Source: Conidiobolus incongruus B7586 (lineage: Eukaryota; Entomophthoromycota; Entomophthoromycetes; Entomophthorales; Conidiobolaceae). Taken from it: a stretch of DNA of 21,337 nucleotides. Under the pieces are notes generated by a model that saw nothing but the letters and a program-made list of their open reading frames with translations, had not been told where the DNA came from and ran no database searches. Shown piece by piece: positions 1 to 11,732 of the stretch. Position 1 is the stretch's first letter, and the number at the start of each line of letters is the position of its first letter. The translations under genes and the position numbers were made by a program. The stretch is from positions 1-21,337 of the forward strand of contig JNEM01015267.1 of NCBI GenBank assembly GCA_000697335.1, written 5' to 3'.

Positions 1-1229
1 TTAAATATAAATTTCAAAATTAAAATATTTTCATAAAAAAATAATTATAATTAAATATATATATAATTTGAAAATATTAATTTTCTTATATATTTTATAT
101 ATATATAATCTTTCAAGACTTATAATATGTTTGAAAAATCAAAAATTAAAAAATTTGCCATTTTTTAATTTATGTATTAATATTAATAACTTTGATAAAC
201 ATTTGGCTTAAATTTAATTTAAATATTATTTTAAAAAAAATTCAATTAAAATTAAAGCTTAAGATAAAAGCATATGGTTTTAAATAATATTAATGGATAT
301 ATTTATATTATTTTATAAATTATATTCTAATTAATATTTAGATTTTTTAAACTCAATATATTATAAATTTTTGAATAAAATTAAAATTAATCACTTATAA
401 AAATATGGAATTATAATTTTTTTTAAATATTAAATTCAATATATATATATTATTTTTTAAAACTTAAATAAAAACAAATAATTTATATAAAAAATTAGAT
501 AAAAATCTTAATTTAATATAAAATTCTGTTATCTGGCAAATATTTATTTATATATAGCATTATAAATTTTATCATATATAAAATAATATAAAACCCATTT
601 CAAAAGCTATCCTAATATTATTAAACCATTGATGATATTAAAATCTTAATTTACATATGGATATATACCATTTTTAAATTTATCTGTAAAAATGAATTTA
701 ATTATAACATTATAAAATATTCAATTAATGATTAATTGATTTTACACTAGTTCCCTTTGTTAAATGAAATTGTCAAATATTTTATTATAATTAATATGTT
801 AAATCAATTTAATACTATTTTTAAGCTATCTAATTTAACATCACATTTAGATCAAGTTAATTAAATATTTAGTTATAATTATAAATGATCTATGACTTAC
901 TAAAGGAGTCATAAAATTAATCATTTATATTGTATTTATGCTGGAACCAATGCTTAATATTTAATCTTGATTGCTAATGTATCAATAAAAAATAATATTA
1001 AAAAGTTAAATAGAATTTCTATATATATATATTTTTTATTTATTATTTTTAAGCAAATAAAATGTTCAAATATATTATTACAGATAGAATATATTTTATC
1101 AAAAATTGTGCATTTAGGGCTACAAATAATTGTCGAAGTAAATTTATAAATATCACTTAACATATAATAAATATATCTAATGTTTCTTCTATTATTAAAT
1201 ATTTAAATTAAAATATTTCTATGATTAAT
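1..1229. other. AT-rich spacer, no gene seen
   Basis: Very A+T-rich intergenic DNA. Short open frames on opposite strands at about 954-1163 overlap each other almost completely. They consist of Ile/Lys/Asn/Leu runs, as expected by chance at this composition, so I do not call them genes. No RNA gene or element end was recognised. Confidence 0.6.
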
Positions 1230-1900
1230 TGATTGAGAAATTTAGATTATATTCAGGGTAAATGACTATATCAGCCTTCCAATTGAATGCTATCAATTTT
1301 GAAGTTTGACGACTCATTAATATATAATATTAGGCAATTATTAATACTAGGATAGTTGTTTTGATAACATCAAAAATAATCAAATATCCAAAATACCAGT
1401 TGTGATATTGTATAATAATGAGTTTGAGATGGTGCTTTTTAGTATTAAATGTGATATTGGTATCAGATACAGCTAAATCCTTTATTTTTGGACAATATTT
1501 TAAGTTATATAATATTAATAGCCTATCAGTGTTTACTATGCCTTTATTTTTGAATAATGAAACTTCCATTTGCATAATAATCAAATATAAACCACTAAAT
1601 TTGAATCAAGGGTTGTAAATCAAATATTGCAAAATGGAGTACAACTTGGATTAAATAATTCATTATATTAGAATAGTGGCAGAAAATAATGTTTCATATC
1701 TATTAATTGGTTTTGGGTCCTAATATTTTCATTTAATCAATATTTATCCTCTTTAATAAGCCAATCTATAATAAAGGAATGGCTATAATGTCTTTACTTT
1801 GTCCAAGCTCGATTTCGATCCAATTTTGCAATAAAGTATTTTTTGGAATAGTTCAGAATATTAAGTATATAGAATTAAAAATGTGATATATTTGCAGGTA
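1230..1900. other. less AT-rich patch, possible decayed sequence
   Basis: This patch has visibly more G and C than the flanks and carries two antiparallel open frames, about 84 codons on the minus strand (1330-1584) and about 66 codons on the plus strand (1418-1618). Neither translation resembles a family I know, neither has splice-linked neighbours that extend it, and the two overlap, so at most one could be real. The higher G+C suggests an old insertion or a dead gene now drifting towards the background. I assign no function. Confidence 0.25.
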
Positions 1901-3900
1901 AATATCTTTACTCAGTTGATTTCCTTACATTTGATATCAAGTCAGTATAGTTCTATTGATTCATTTCAAAACATATTTTAGTGTTATTTATAATAATCTT
2001 TATTTGTTGTATCAAATCGAAATGAGTTATCTTTGATATAGTAAATTTTAATCTATTTCAAATAATAACTATAAATAAAATATACATTGATCCATATTAA
2101 TGTTATTGCTTTATTGTTTACAATACTCAATATCTTCAATTGCAAAAATCATTAATAAACTCATTTATAATAAATAATAATAGTAATTTTTATATTAACC
2201 GGAAACTATAGTGTTTACCGATCCGAGTTTTTCAATTTTTCTAATGCATTGGTTAAAAATGGCAGTAATAATTTATAATATAAGGAAAATGATAAAAATT
2301 TAAACCAATTGCTTTCATTTGAATCCTATTTATTATCTTTATTACTATTAAAGTTAACTATAAAGGGTCAAAATCAACCTAATATACAAAGTTTTAAACT
2401 ATATAAATTTTCAAGGTTTGTTTTTTACAATAATTAGCAATCCATAAATATTTTTATGCATAATAAAAATAAAAAATTTTCATTTTAATATAACAATGCA
2501 ATCCATCAATAGGTATGAATTTATATACATGAAATCGCATTTATTATTATCATTTCAAAGAATACATATTGCTTCTGAAGTTATTATTATCTAGTTGAAA
2601 TAAAATGTATTAATAAGATACATTAGGAAGTGTTATAAAATAATGATCAAATATTATCTGAATCGATAATGTTTAATGAAATAAATTATTAAATATATAT
2701 AATATGTTTATAATACAAAAACTATCATTTTAACAAATTCATATTAAACATTCATTTCATAATATTTATGTATTAAAAAAGTATCGGGATAAAAATAAAC
2801 TAAATGAGAGGATAATAATGCCGATTTGTTTTTTATTATTCATCCATTAATAAGGAACACATTCAAAATTTGAATCTCTACTGACTGAATTAAATTTTAA
2901 ACATTATATTAATGATTTTTTATTTTGATTAAAAATCTGTGGTATAATAATTAAATTATATTATATCAATTAATCAATTCGAAATTGAGATCTACCAATT
3001 TTATATTAATAGTATACATTAAAGCGTTTTTGAATTAATGGTGCAACGATTATTAAAAGATATTCATTACATCTCAATTCCAGCTATTTGTATTAACTCG
3101 TATAAAATATTTCATCATAAATATATTTTCAACACTCAAGTGACAATAAAATGTTAAGGTCAATAAATTATATGGTTTAATTTTATATGACTATTAAGAT
3201 ATTAATAACAATTGCGGTCATAGTATAAAAATAGTATAATTCTTAATTTTTTAAACATGCTCTATAAACCTATAATTGTTTAGATTTTCATATTATTCAA
3301 AATTTCAATTTGTAAATATTATAAATTATTATATATTTATTTTAGCACTAATAATATTAAATTTCAAAACAATTAATATAGTAATAATTTTAAATAAATA
3401 ATATGAATTATTGTAACTAATACCAATATATTTAATAGTTTATGATAATTTTATATTTTTCAAAATTAAAATCCATTAATCAAATTTGGTTATTGATATA
3501 AAATATTTTGAATGAATATAAAATCAATTTATATAAAATCACCGAATGAGCTAATTTTATCTAGTGGAATATAAATATATGATGAATTAGATTTGCAAAA
3601 ACAATGTGTTATGTAATTATATTTGATATATAAAATTTTATATTTACTATTTTTAGGATTATATTTGATATAATATACTTTGTATCAAAATATTTGAGTA
3701 CTAATTTTAATCACTTGATTATTTATGGTTTAAACTAAATTTTATTAATTATGTTAAGTGTACTTTAATTAATTTTGAAAATTATATATATTTTAAAACA
3801 TTAAAATGTTCAAATAAAAATATAATTAATATAGGATTTGATGCAAAAATAATTAATTTTTTTTGTTAAATAGTATGTTACAATAAATAAAAGTAATAGA
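1901..3900. other. AT-rich spacer, no gene seen
   Basis: About 2 kb of A+T-rich DNA with no open frame above chance length on either strand and no recognisable RNA gene or transposon end. The TTGATATA-type word recurs around 3485-3690. One occurrence forms the palindrome listed separately. Confidence 0.55.
3516..3534. repeat. palindrome with ATCAA loop, copy 1
   Basis: Arms ATATAAA and TTTATAT flank the 5-nt loop ATCAA. The same 19 bases recur inside a slightly longer palindrome at 5865-5885, about 2.3 kb away on the other side of the homeodomain gene. Perfect short palindromes are common at this composition, so the shared loop and exact recurrence are the only reason to list it. Confidence 0.4.
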
Positions 3901-3921
3901 AAATATTTTAATGAAAAATAA

Positions 3922-3927
3922 TTTATT
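3922..3927 (-). terminator. candidate poly(A) signal of the homeodomain gene
   Basis: AATAAA read on the minus strand, about 75 nt beyond the stop codon of the homeodomain gene. The word is frequent in such AT-rich DNA, so the assignment rests on position only. Confidence 0.35.
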
Positions 3928-4001
3928 AATTTAATTAAGACATTCTAAGAAATGGAGAGAGAAAATGACAAAATATATTGAAATGTTATTATTCATTTTC
4001 T

Positions 4002-4928
4002 TTATTGCCAACTAAATAAGTTGACATATGGGCTATTGTTCACTGAGCTGACTGCGGATGGAATTGGATTGTAATCGAGCACATAGTCCTGTTGATTAGA
4101 GGATGTTTGATGCTGCTGCTGATGATTTCCATTATAGGTAGAGTTTGGGCCCATACTCAGTCTGTCGCTCATCTTTACCGTTTGTAAGGAAGCTAGATGT
4201 GTTGGAGAGTACCCACGTTCCTGGCTACCATTGTTCGGATACATGTAACGAGTACCAGAGTTTTGATGAAAGAGACCAGACTCTGACATGGGTGTAGAGT
4301 AGTACATAGAGCTCATCGAATCATAGTTGTTAGGCTGACTGGTATCCATATTTGACTCGAACATCGAGCTATTGGGCAATGCTGGTGTTGGAGCTGTAGT
4401 TGCTGCATGCTGCATGCTGTGATAGGATGAGTTAGACGAAGTGGAAGATGAAGAGTATTGATGGTGTTCCAGGAAGTTATAACCCATATAATGTAGTACA
4501 TCAGATTGATGCGGAGTAAGTTGGGTATTGAATCGATTGAAAGGGTCAATTGCTTTCTTATTGGCTATTTGAACTGGATGATGTTGTTTATGTTTAGCAC
4601 GATGCGGATCTTGACTTCTTCTATTCTGAAACCAGAACTGAACGCTACGTGTCTCTACCCCCAATTCTTTAGCTAGCATTTCTCTCATCTCAAAGGTAGG
4701 ATCAGGGTCTTGTTGATAATATGATTCCAACCTTGATTTTTGTGCCTTGGTCCAGGATAATCTTGATTTACACGGGTTTTTCTGTTTCCTGACAGGTTTA
4801 CCGGTGAGTTTAGAATATTGAATCTTGGTTGAATTAGGTATAGGGTTGGCAGGATACAAGCCTGGAGGGAGTTCATTTAAAAGCGCGGCGGTGTAAGCGC
4901 TCGTGTGATTCGTAGGTTTAACTTTCAT
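4002..4928 (-). CDS. homeodomain transcription factor (non-TALE)
   Basis: Single-exon gene for a 308-residue DNA-binding protein, presumably a nuclear transcriptional regulator. The homeodomain spans about residues 52-111. Taking W99 as homeodomain position 48, the hallmarks fall in place: R56 (position 5), L67 (16), Y71 (20), then W99-F100-Q101-N102-R103-R104 in recognition helix 3, with invariant N51 and R53 present as N102 and R104. There is no three-residue loop insertion, so it is not of the TALE class. Position 50 is Gln, the residue often linked to TAAT-core recognition. Position 55 is Gln instead of the usual Lys/Arg. The domain is preceded by a basic stretch (KPVRKQK). The C-terminal 190 residues are low complexity: a Ser run near 158-170, then Gln/Asn/His-rich segments, typical of fungal activation regions. 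The start is the first ATG of the frame and lies at the edge of the promoter-like island. No second homeobox gene lies beside it, so a mating-type HD1/HD2 pair is not supported. The family is clear; the orthologue and target genes are not. Confidence 0.93.
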   Translation of the reverse strand: MKVKPTNHTSAYTAALLNELPPGLYPANPIPNSTKIQYSKLTGKPVRKQKNPCKSRLSWTKAQKSRLESYYQQDPDPTFEMREMLAKELGVETRSVQFWFQNRRSQDPHRAKHKQHHPVQIANKKAIDPFNRFNTQLTPHQSDVLHYMGYNFLEHHQYSSSSTSSNSSYHSMQHAATTAPTPALPNSSMFESNMDTSQPNNYDSMSSMYYSTPMSESGLFHQNSGTRYMYPNNGSQERGYSPTHLASLQTVKMSDRLSMGPNSTYNGNHQQQHQTSSNQQDYVLDYNPIPSAVSSVNNSPYVNLFSWQ

Positions 4929-5046
4929 GATATAATTAACTGAAATTCTATATAGTAGTAGGAGGATAGGTAATAGGACTCGGAAAAACAGGAAAGGTGC
5001 TATAAATACAAAATAAAAACACTGTTAAATGAAATATTTTACAATA

Positions 5047-5101
5047 CTAATAGCCAGTATTTGTTAGTAAAATGTCATTCAGACTAGCTAAATTTGTAAA
5101 C
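5047..5101 (-). other. candidate 5' UTR intron of the homeodomain gene
   Basis: Read on the minus strand, this 55-nt segment starts GTTTAC, contains the textbook branch point TACTAAC (plus 5063-5069) and ends ATTAG. The length equals that of the other introns in the window. Against it, the donor is not the preferred GTAAGT-like form. The best TATA box (plus 5127-5137) would also put transcription initiation very near the donor, so a more upstream start, for instance from the TATA-like site at 5189-5197, would be needed. Confidence 0.3.
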
Positions 5102-5470
5102 TGAGAGAAGCATTAGCGCATATCAGCTATTTATACCAATTACTACTTTGCAAAGTCATTGATAATATAATTATCCACTTGAATGTATCTATTTATGCCC
5201 CAATTTGTCTCTCTACACCTTGACCATTACTGAAAGTTCCAAAAAAAAATTATGCAAAATCACTTTAATTCCACACATCTTTCTCGTCCTTAACAGAAGA
5301 GGTAGTAAGTGGGCAAATCACTCGCAAGAGTTTTCACTTTACACACACTCGACCATATCAATGATTGTATTAACATTGTAACTTTGATAATCTATCCATC
5401 CATCAAATGAGCGGTGCAACAAAGATGCTTATTAAAATTAAGGCATTAAACTATCAGTTGAATCTTATAA
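5102..5470 (-). promoter_or_regulatory. upstream region of the homeodomain gene
   Basis: A less AT-rich island immediately upstream of the homeodomain gene. On the minus strand it holds a good TATA box, GGTATAAATAG (plus 5127-5137), about 200 nt before the ATG, and a second TATA-like CATAAATAG at 5189-5197. No coding frame of note is seen on either strand. Further left, another weaker TATA-like run (TATTTATAG, near 5000) lies only about 70 nt before the ATG. Confidence 0.5.
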
Positions 5471-5579
5471 CTAGCTCGAGTTATGATTTTATTAAATTTC
5501 ACAAAAGAAATAGGATATAATAGTTGAATTAGAATTCTAAGGCCATATTTAATTATATAATATATTTACAATTTAATTG

Positions 5580-5580
<1 letters not shown>

Positions 5581-5606
<26 letters not shown>
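5581..5606. repeat. (TA)13 microsatellite
   Basis: Thirteen uninterrupted TA units at the point where the promoter island gives way to the AT desert. Confidence 0.95.
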
Positions 5607-5610
<4 letters not shown>

Positions 5611-5864
5611 AATTTTTAAGTCGTATAATAAATATCAAAAGTTTTGCAAAAATATTTATAATTCAAATTACGCTTAAAGCTAAAATAGAATTGACCAATA
5701 GTTTTCAAAATTAAAGTCTATTTTAAAATTGAAATTTGAAAATGACATGAATTGATAGTATATTTAATTGGCTAATAATGTAGTGATATACATTAAATAA
5801 ATATCATGATAAATATTTACATTAATATTTGACTTTTATGAAAATTTTTATTTATTATTTATTT

Positions 5865-5885
5865 GATATAAAATCAATTTATATC
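5865..5885. repeat. palindrome with ATCAA loop, copy 2
   Basis: Arms GATATAAA and TTTATATC (8 bp, perfect) flank the same ATCAA loop as at 3516-3534. It could be a chance palindrome, a binding site, or a remnant shared by two copies of a small repeat. The flanks of the two copies do not obviously align beyond the palindrome. Confidence 0.4.
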
Positions 5886-8069
5886 AGTGTCCTATATAAA
5901 TTAGAAAATATATTTTAATTTGATTTATAAATATTATTTATTTAAAATTTTTATAATATAGATTAATAAATGAAAAAAAGGTATCTATTATAATTTAATT
6001 TCCTTTTAAATTCAATAATGCTAAAATATAAATATAGTTGCATATTCTTAATACACATTATGCTCTGCTTAAAATTTTCGATCAAATTTATTATTATTTT
6101 TGAATATTTGAGAGTTTAAAACTATAGTTATCAAATGCTACATTGGAAAAATTCTATTAATATTTTTTTCAATTTGATTATATCATATATTGTTATTAAT
6201 CCCTTTTGCCCGGTAGTATATATAATTAAATGAATCAATTCCAAAATTACAATTAATAGATAAGGCATATTTTTCAGCTCATTCTTCCAAAATAAGTCAT
6301 AATTAATAGTTAGGTGTATATGATTTGTATATAATATAATTCTAATGAATATAATAAAATTAGTAATTGTATTTTTTAATAATAAGCCTAAGGTTTTAAT
6401 TTTTTAGTATAACAATTAATTTAATAATTAAACTATAATTAAATAAAATATCAGTTATTACAAAATTTTATGATTATTGACAAATTTGAATTTTTATATT
6501 GGTTGAAATAATAATTTAATATTTTATATAATACACATTATATTATGTTGATATTAAGATTTTCAAATTCACCTTTATATCAAATTAAAATAGAGTGTAA
6601 ATGATTAACCACATATTACTTTTGTTTGTTTTTAATGCTGACTATACCTGATTCCTGCATACAACATATTAATTCAATATGATATACCAAATCATGTACA
6701 TAATCTATTAATTTGATAAGGTAATGAAATTTTATCATTTTTAATAGTTTAAAATCTTGATATTATATTATATAATAAAACTTAGCCAAATATCAAGTAT
6801 GCAATATTAAATAAATTCAACCAGGGTAAGATCACTGTAATACAAAGAAAAATTTATATGTATCATTACATCAATTTTTCAATTAAATATAAATGATCGA
6901 ATTGAATTATTCAATTAATTATAGTAGTATTATGAAAATTGAGAGAATATAAGAAAACAGTGTTATTATAATATGAATTTAGAGGATTAATTTGAACATT
7001 ATATACTACATCCTTGATAAAATTATATTAAATCAAAGAATCAAAAATTAACTCATGTTGCCAACTAGTAATTTTTCATGGAATGAAATCTATGATTTCT
7101 AATTTGATAATATGAATAAAATTTTATGCAATTTATTAATATTCGGAATTAAACAGAAATACTTGAGGATCAAATTTTCATGTATTGATTTACAAAATTT
7201 AAATACAACTAAGTATCAAAGTAAATTAGGCTGAATTTGTTTCAAACTAATATATTTCAATTATTAATATCAAAATCAAAACTATACCATATTTGCTGAA
7301 TATGTTATAATTCAATCGTGATTATAATAGTTAAATATGGATATGACTTATTAATTCTAATTTTAAAATTTTGCATATCGCATGAACTTTAACAATTTTT
7401 ATTAGCAAAATTGAGTCTATATTTACTAGAAATACTATTCAGTACTCTTCATTGTTACATATTTAATTTATCATCTATTTAAATTGAGTATTATAATATT
7501 AATTTTTTTTGCAAAAATTACAACTGTAAATTTTAATCAAAAATTAATAATATTTAATACCCTTAATATTTATTATTGAATATTGATTGTGAAATATATA
7601 TATATATAAGTTTTCAACTGAATATTCACAAGATGTTTATTTTTTTAATTAATATTATTCTAAATTAAAACATTTTTTTAAAATATTTACTAAAATTTAC
7701 CGAAAAAAACAAAGAATTCTGCAATTTTAAACAAAATTAAGTTCAGTACATAAAATATATTTTTTTACATTAAAGTTATATCAATTTAATAAATTCCTAA
7801 TATTGTCATAAACTCAAAATGTAAAAACATCAATATGATTGCTGTTTAATTAATATTGTTTTACCTGAAATTGGTTCCAACCTGACTAAATAAAAGATTC
7901 ATACTGATTGAACATAGCTTAAATATTGTATTTCAATTTCTAGGATATACAAGCAACACTTTTATTCAGGTATAATCACAAGAAATAACCTATAAATCCT
8001 TTATCTAATTTTCTGATGATGAATAAATGTTTACTTTATAAAATAAGATCAAATAAAATAACAATGTTA

Positions 8070-8102
<33 letters not shown>
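8070..8102. repeat. (AAT)11 microsatellite, non-coding
   Basis: Eleven AAT units in the desert with no open frame around them. The same unit occurs as a coding Asn run at 12746-12784. Confidence 0.95.
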
Positions 8103-8103
<1 letters not shown>

Positions 8104-10966
8104 TTCAGTGTTAACTTATTTAATGTTTTTACTTATTCTTTCAATATGCTCATGATATTTTGATAATTTACTATTCAGGATATATAAAAACCAATATAGA
8201 TTATCAACAAATAACCTATCTAATAAAAATTAGGCTTTCAAAGCTATTGAGAACTATTAAGCTAAACATCAAGCAGATTAATTTAATTCACATTTTATCA
8301 AAAAAGATAATTTTAGTTTTTAAGCATGAGTCAATATTTTGATTTATGTTTATAAATTTTAATACTTAAGCAATGGACAAATCAACGCCTATGGTTCTCA
8401 ATATTTATCATCTATTAAATAGTTTTAAATATTGTCAAATATAATATACAGTTTATAAAGGTTTCTTTCTTGAATATTAACACTTATAGCTATAATGAAT
8501 ATGATATAATATAGCAGAATAGTAAACCTCTTGTTTCAGCCGATAGGAACAATAATCCAACAAGTTTAATGGTGTCAATTAGTATATAGATTTTCATAAT
8601 TTGAATATAATTAATATATTAAGTTAGCTTGATCGATTTTTTAGATTCTAAAATATCCCCCATTTTATAACTGCTTATTTAATTATACATAAAAATCGAG
8701 TGATATTTTCATATAAAACTAAAATTGTATATTTTTATTAAATAATCAATAGTTTTCGTATATCTTGCAATCTTTATTTGTGCAGAATTTATTTATTATA
8801 AATTAATTGTTAAAATATTAGATCTAAAAAATACGATGGTAATATAATTATATTTTGAATTTATTCACTAATTTTATTTTTAATAAATCATTAGTATATT
8901 TTAATTATAAGGTATCTGGATTGTATTATATTATCAATATGTTTATTCAAATTAAATAATTGCTATTATCAAATTAAAAACAAGAATATTAGTAAATTAT
9001 TTTGAATAATTCAATACCCACGAAAGATATATACATGTTAAATGGTCATTCAGGGTATATTCTAATCTTTTCAATCTAATCTTTGTTCAAATTCCCTTAT
9101 AACAAATATCATAGTGAGTACTTGTATAATAAATAAAAATAATCATATAAATTATTTCAAACCGAATATGTAGTTCATGTCAGGAAATGAGAAGAGTATT
9201 TAGCTTTACATTACAGTTAAGGCATGACATTATCTAAAATAAAAAACTCAACTAAATTAAGATATAAATAAACCATATGGAGAATAGTATCAACGATGCT
9301 AATTACAAAAAAATTGATTCAGAACATAAACTGATTAATATTACCAATCAATATTAAATTTACTATGCTAATATGCATATTCATTTTAGTAACTATTTAC
9401 CATTCATTCAATATAGATTTCTGGCAAATAAATATAATGCCAATATCTGAATATTGTATATTTATAATTCAATCATAAAAAGCATACTAACATTCTTGGT
9501 AAAAAAACATTTGAGAATTTTTTGCAAACAATTCAACTATATCAAATTTTAGTCAAATTACAAATTAATCAATACTATTTCCAATAGCACTGTAATCAAT
9601 TTGATGCATGCCCACTCTAATGTAAATAATTTAACATACAATCCAGTAAATAAAGTTATAATTTAAAAATAAAATTTATCATTAAGTAAAAATATAAGGA
9701 ATATCACAGAATACTAACCTTTGGAAATAAAATATTTAAATATATGATAGTTTGAATGATATAATTTTTAACAGTACTAGTATATTAAACATCAAGCTAT
9801 CTAATATATTTATTTATTAAAGTAATAAATATTACTGAATAATTATATAATAAGTCAAAACAGACTAATGTTTATATCAAGTTTGATATTACAAGTGATT
9901 TCATATTTAATAATATGAAACAAATGTACCTTATTGCGATTTTGAATTGTTAAAATACTCTTTAGACTTAAATGTTATTATTTCTATTTAATCTATATAC
10001 TCCAATTTCTAAAATTTATTGTTTAGAAAAAATCATTATATTGCGTGTCGTTTAAATATTCATTCCAACTAACATATAATTTTTAAAGCTATTTTAAAAA
10101 TATTAAAATTTAAAAATTAATATGATATATTAGTTTATTATGTTAAAAATTTATTGATTTTAAATATAATTTAAATTTTTAAACTGCTAAAAAATTATTT
10201 AATATTTATAAAAAAATATAATAAATAATAATAATATTCCAATATTATTGATTTATATATATGCATATTATATAAAATAAATTGATGGTTATATTATTTA
10301 TATATTATTATAAAGTATTCAAAGCTATTTATACTATTGTTCTAATATATTAGAAAAATTCAAATATCATTAAATTAAAAGCCTATCTATTCATATTACA
10401 AACTTTATAATATTAATATTTTAATAACCTATAGGGTCGCTATTGATTACAAAATTAATATTCTAATACTAATCAATACAAGAAGAGAATATATTTAACA
10501 TGTATATATTTTCAATAACTATAATATCTTTGATTTCTTGAAAATTTCTTTGAATGTAAATTGTAATGCTTGTCTCAAAATAATGTAAATGTATTACTTA
10601 GATTGAAATTAATCTTTAAATTTATGCTATTTAATTAAAACGAAATAATTTGGCTAATAGTTTAATATTTGATTTTGAATATCAATTACAGCCTTTTTGA
10701 AAAACAAAAAAATTGCTATTTCAAAATAAAATTTAGAATATGATCGCTATTCAAGCTTTTTTTATTTAATTTATTTTGTATTACTGTATTTTTCTCTTTT
10801 AAATTATGGCATTTAAGTAAAAGTACTTTATTACATTCCTGTATATTATATCTATCAATTTTTAAAACTGATAATAAAAATAAATATAGAATGTTTTTAA
10901 TAAATTTCATTATATTATATTTTAAATATTTAAAAATAAACAACATATATATTTAATAATATATAT

Positions 10967-11299
10967 TGTCACGAGTCAGGAGACTCCTCTCCTACTAATT
11001 ATGCTTACTTCAAATTAATTTAAGGGTTATTCTCCCTCACATGATCAGGCAATTCAGCTCTATCCTTCAATTGGCTGATGTTACAAGCCACCGGAAAACT
11101 CCATAAATCTCCTTACCCTATTCACTCTATATAAAATCCGGAATTATAGCTATCTTCAAGAGACGAGCTCGATCGGGGTACTCGCAGGTATCTTCCTTAA
11201 ACTAATAAATTCCCTTTCTCCCCAACAGCTACCTGGAATTCCCCAGATCTCTCTCTTGTATTTAAATCAACCCGAACACGGCTTTCCTAACTCGTATTA
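10967..11299 (+). mobile_element. probable solo LTR, Ty3/gypsy-like (fossil)
   Basis: A 333-bp segment of near-normal base composition with abrupt edges in AT-rich DNA. It begins TGTCACGAGT, a start common in fungal Ty3/gypsy LTRs. Its right end carries an imperfect inverted copy of that terminus (ACTCGT at 11290-11295). Inside, in LTR order on the plus strand, lie a TATA box (11128-11135) and an AATAAA (11214-11219) followed by CT-rich sequence. TATAT occurs on both sides, which could be a target duplication but proves little at this composition. There is no internal coding region, so it would be a lone LTR left by recombination. It is broken as an element. Its retained base composition suggests it is younger than the surrounding spacer. 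Confidence 0.45.
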
Positions 11300-11732
11300 A
11301 TATATGTATTTTTTGATCAGTGTATTTCTATTTTGAAATATCATTAAATTCGTGTTAATATTTTTATGAATTTATAATTTAATCAATTTTCTATGCTAAT
11401 GTTAATAACTTACAAGCATATATTACTATTATGATTATTGCGGTGTCCTTGAGTAAATTTTTTTAAATTATATCTTAACTCTATCTCGACATATGTTTAC
11501 TTCAATAAGGTAAATACTAAAACATCATTACTTTGCGAATGACCAGTTAAGAAAGATAATATTTCAGCCGCCAATTTCTTGGCATTTTATCAAAATAAGA
11601 TTAACCCATATTTTTTAATTGAATAAATATGTAAAAAATAATATAAATTACGCCTAAATTTATTAAAAATTTAAATATTTAAAAGAAAATAATAAAAATA
11701 ATTTTTGATTTATTTTAACATATTATAATATA
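11300..11732 (+). promoter_or_regulatory. upstream region of the Sho1-like gene
   Basis: This 430-bp stretch separates the probable solo LTR from the ATG of the Sho1-like gene. Around 11430-11600 it is less AT-rich than typical spacer. TATA-like words abound, so no single core promoter can be chosen. No coding frame is seen. Confidence 0.35.

Larger units (their letters stand above)
5607..10966. other. AT desert of about 5.4 kb, no gene seen
   Basis: The longest gene-free stretch. Open frames are short, start-poor and made of Ile/Asn/Lys/Leu/Tyr. The two longest (60 codons at 8160-8342 plus, 76 codons at 10716-10946 minus) show no motif and no splice-linked extension. Small less AT-rich patches occur near 7860-8000, 8360-8580 and 9040-9620, with short start-less open stretches that I could not join into a gene. 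It contains an (AAT)11 tract and a short (AT) tract near 7595-7609. No tRNA, snRNA or transposon end was recognised. Confidence 0.6.

Noticed and set aside
8160-8342. 60-codon frame in the desert
   Set aside because: Its Ile/Lys/Leu/Asn composition is that of the background; no motif, promoter feature or splice-linked extension was found.
1247-9060. Recurring ATTCAGG(G)TA words near 1250, 7965, 8175 and 9050
   Set aside because: Their flanks do not align and spacing is irregular, so they look like chance matches rather than a dispersed repeat.
10716-10946. 76-codon minus-strand frame next to the probable LTR
   Set aside because: It is Leu/Lys/Ile/Asn-rich and AT-driven, with no domain; it lies outside the element ends and has no splice continuation.
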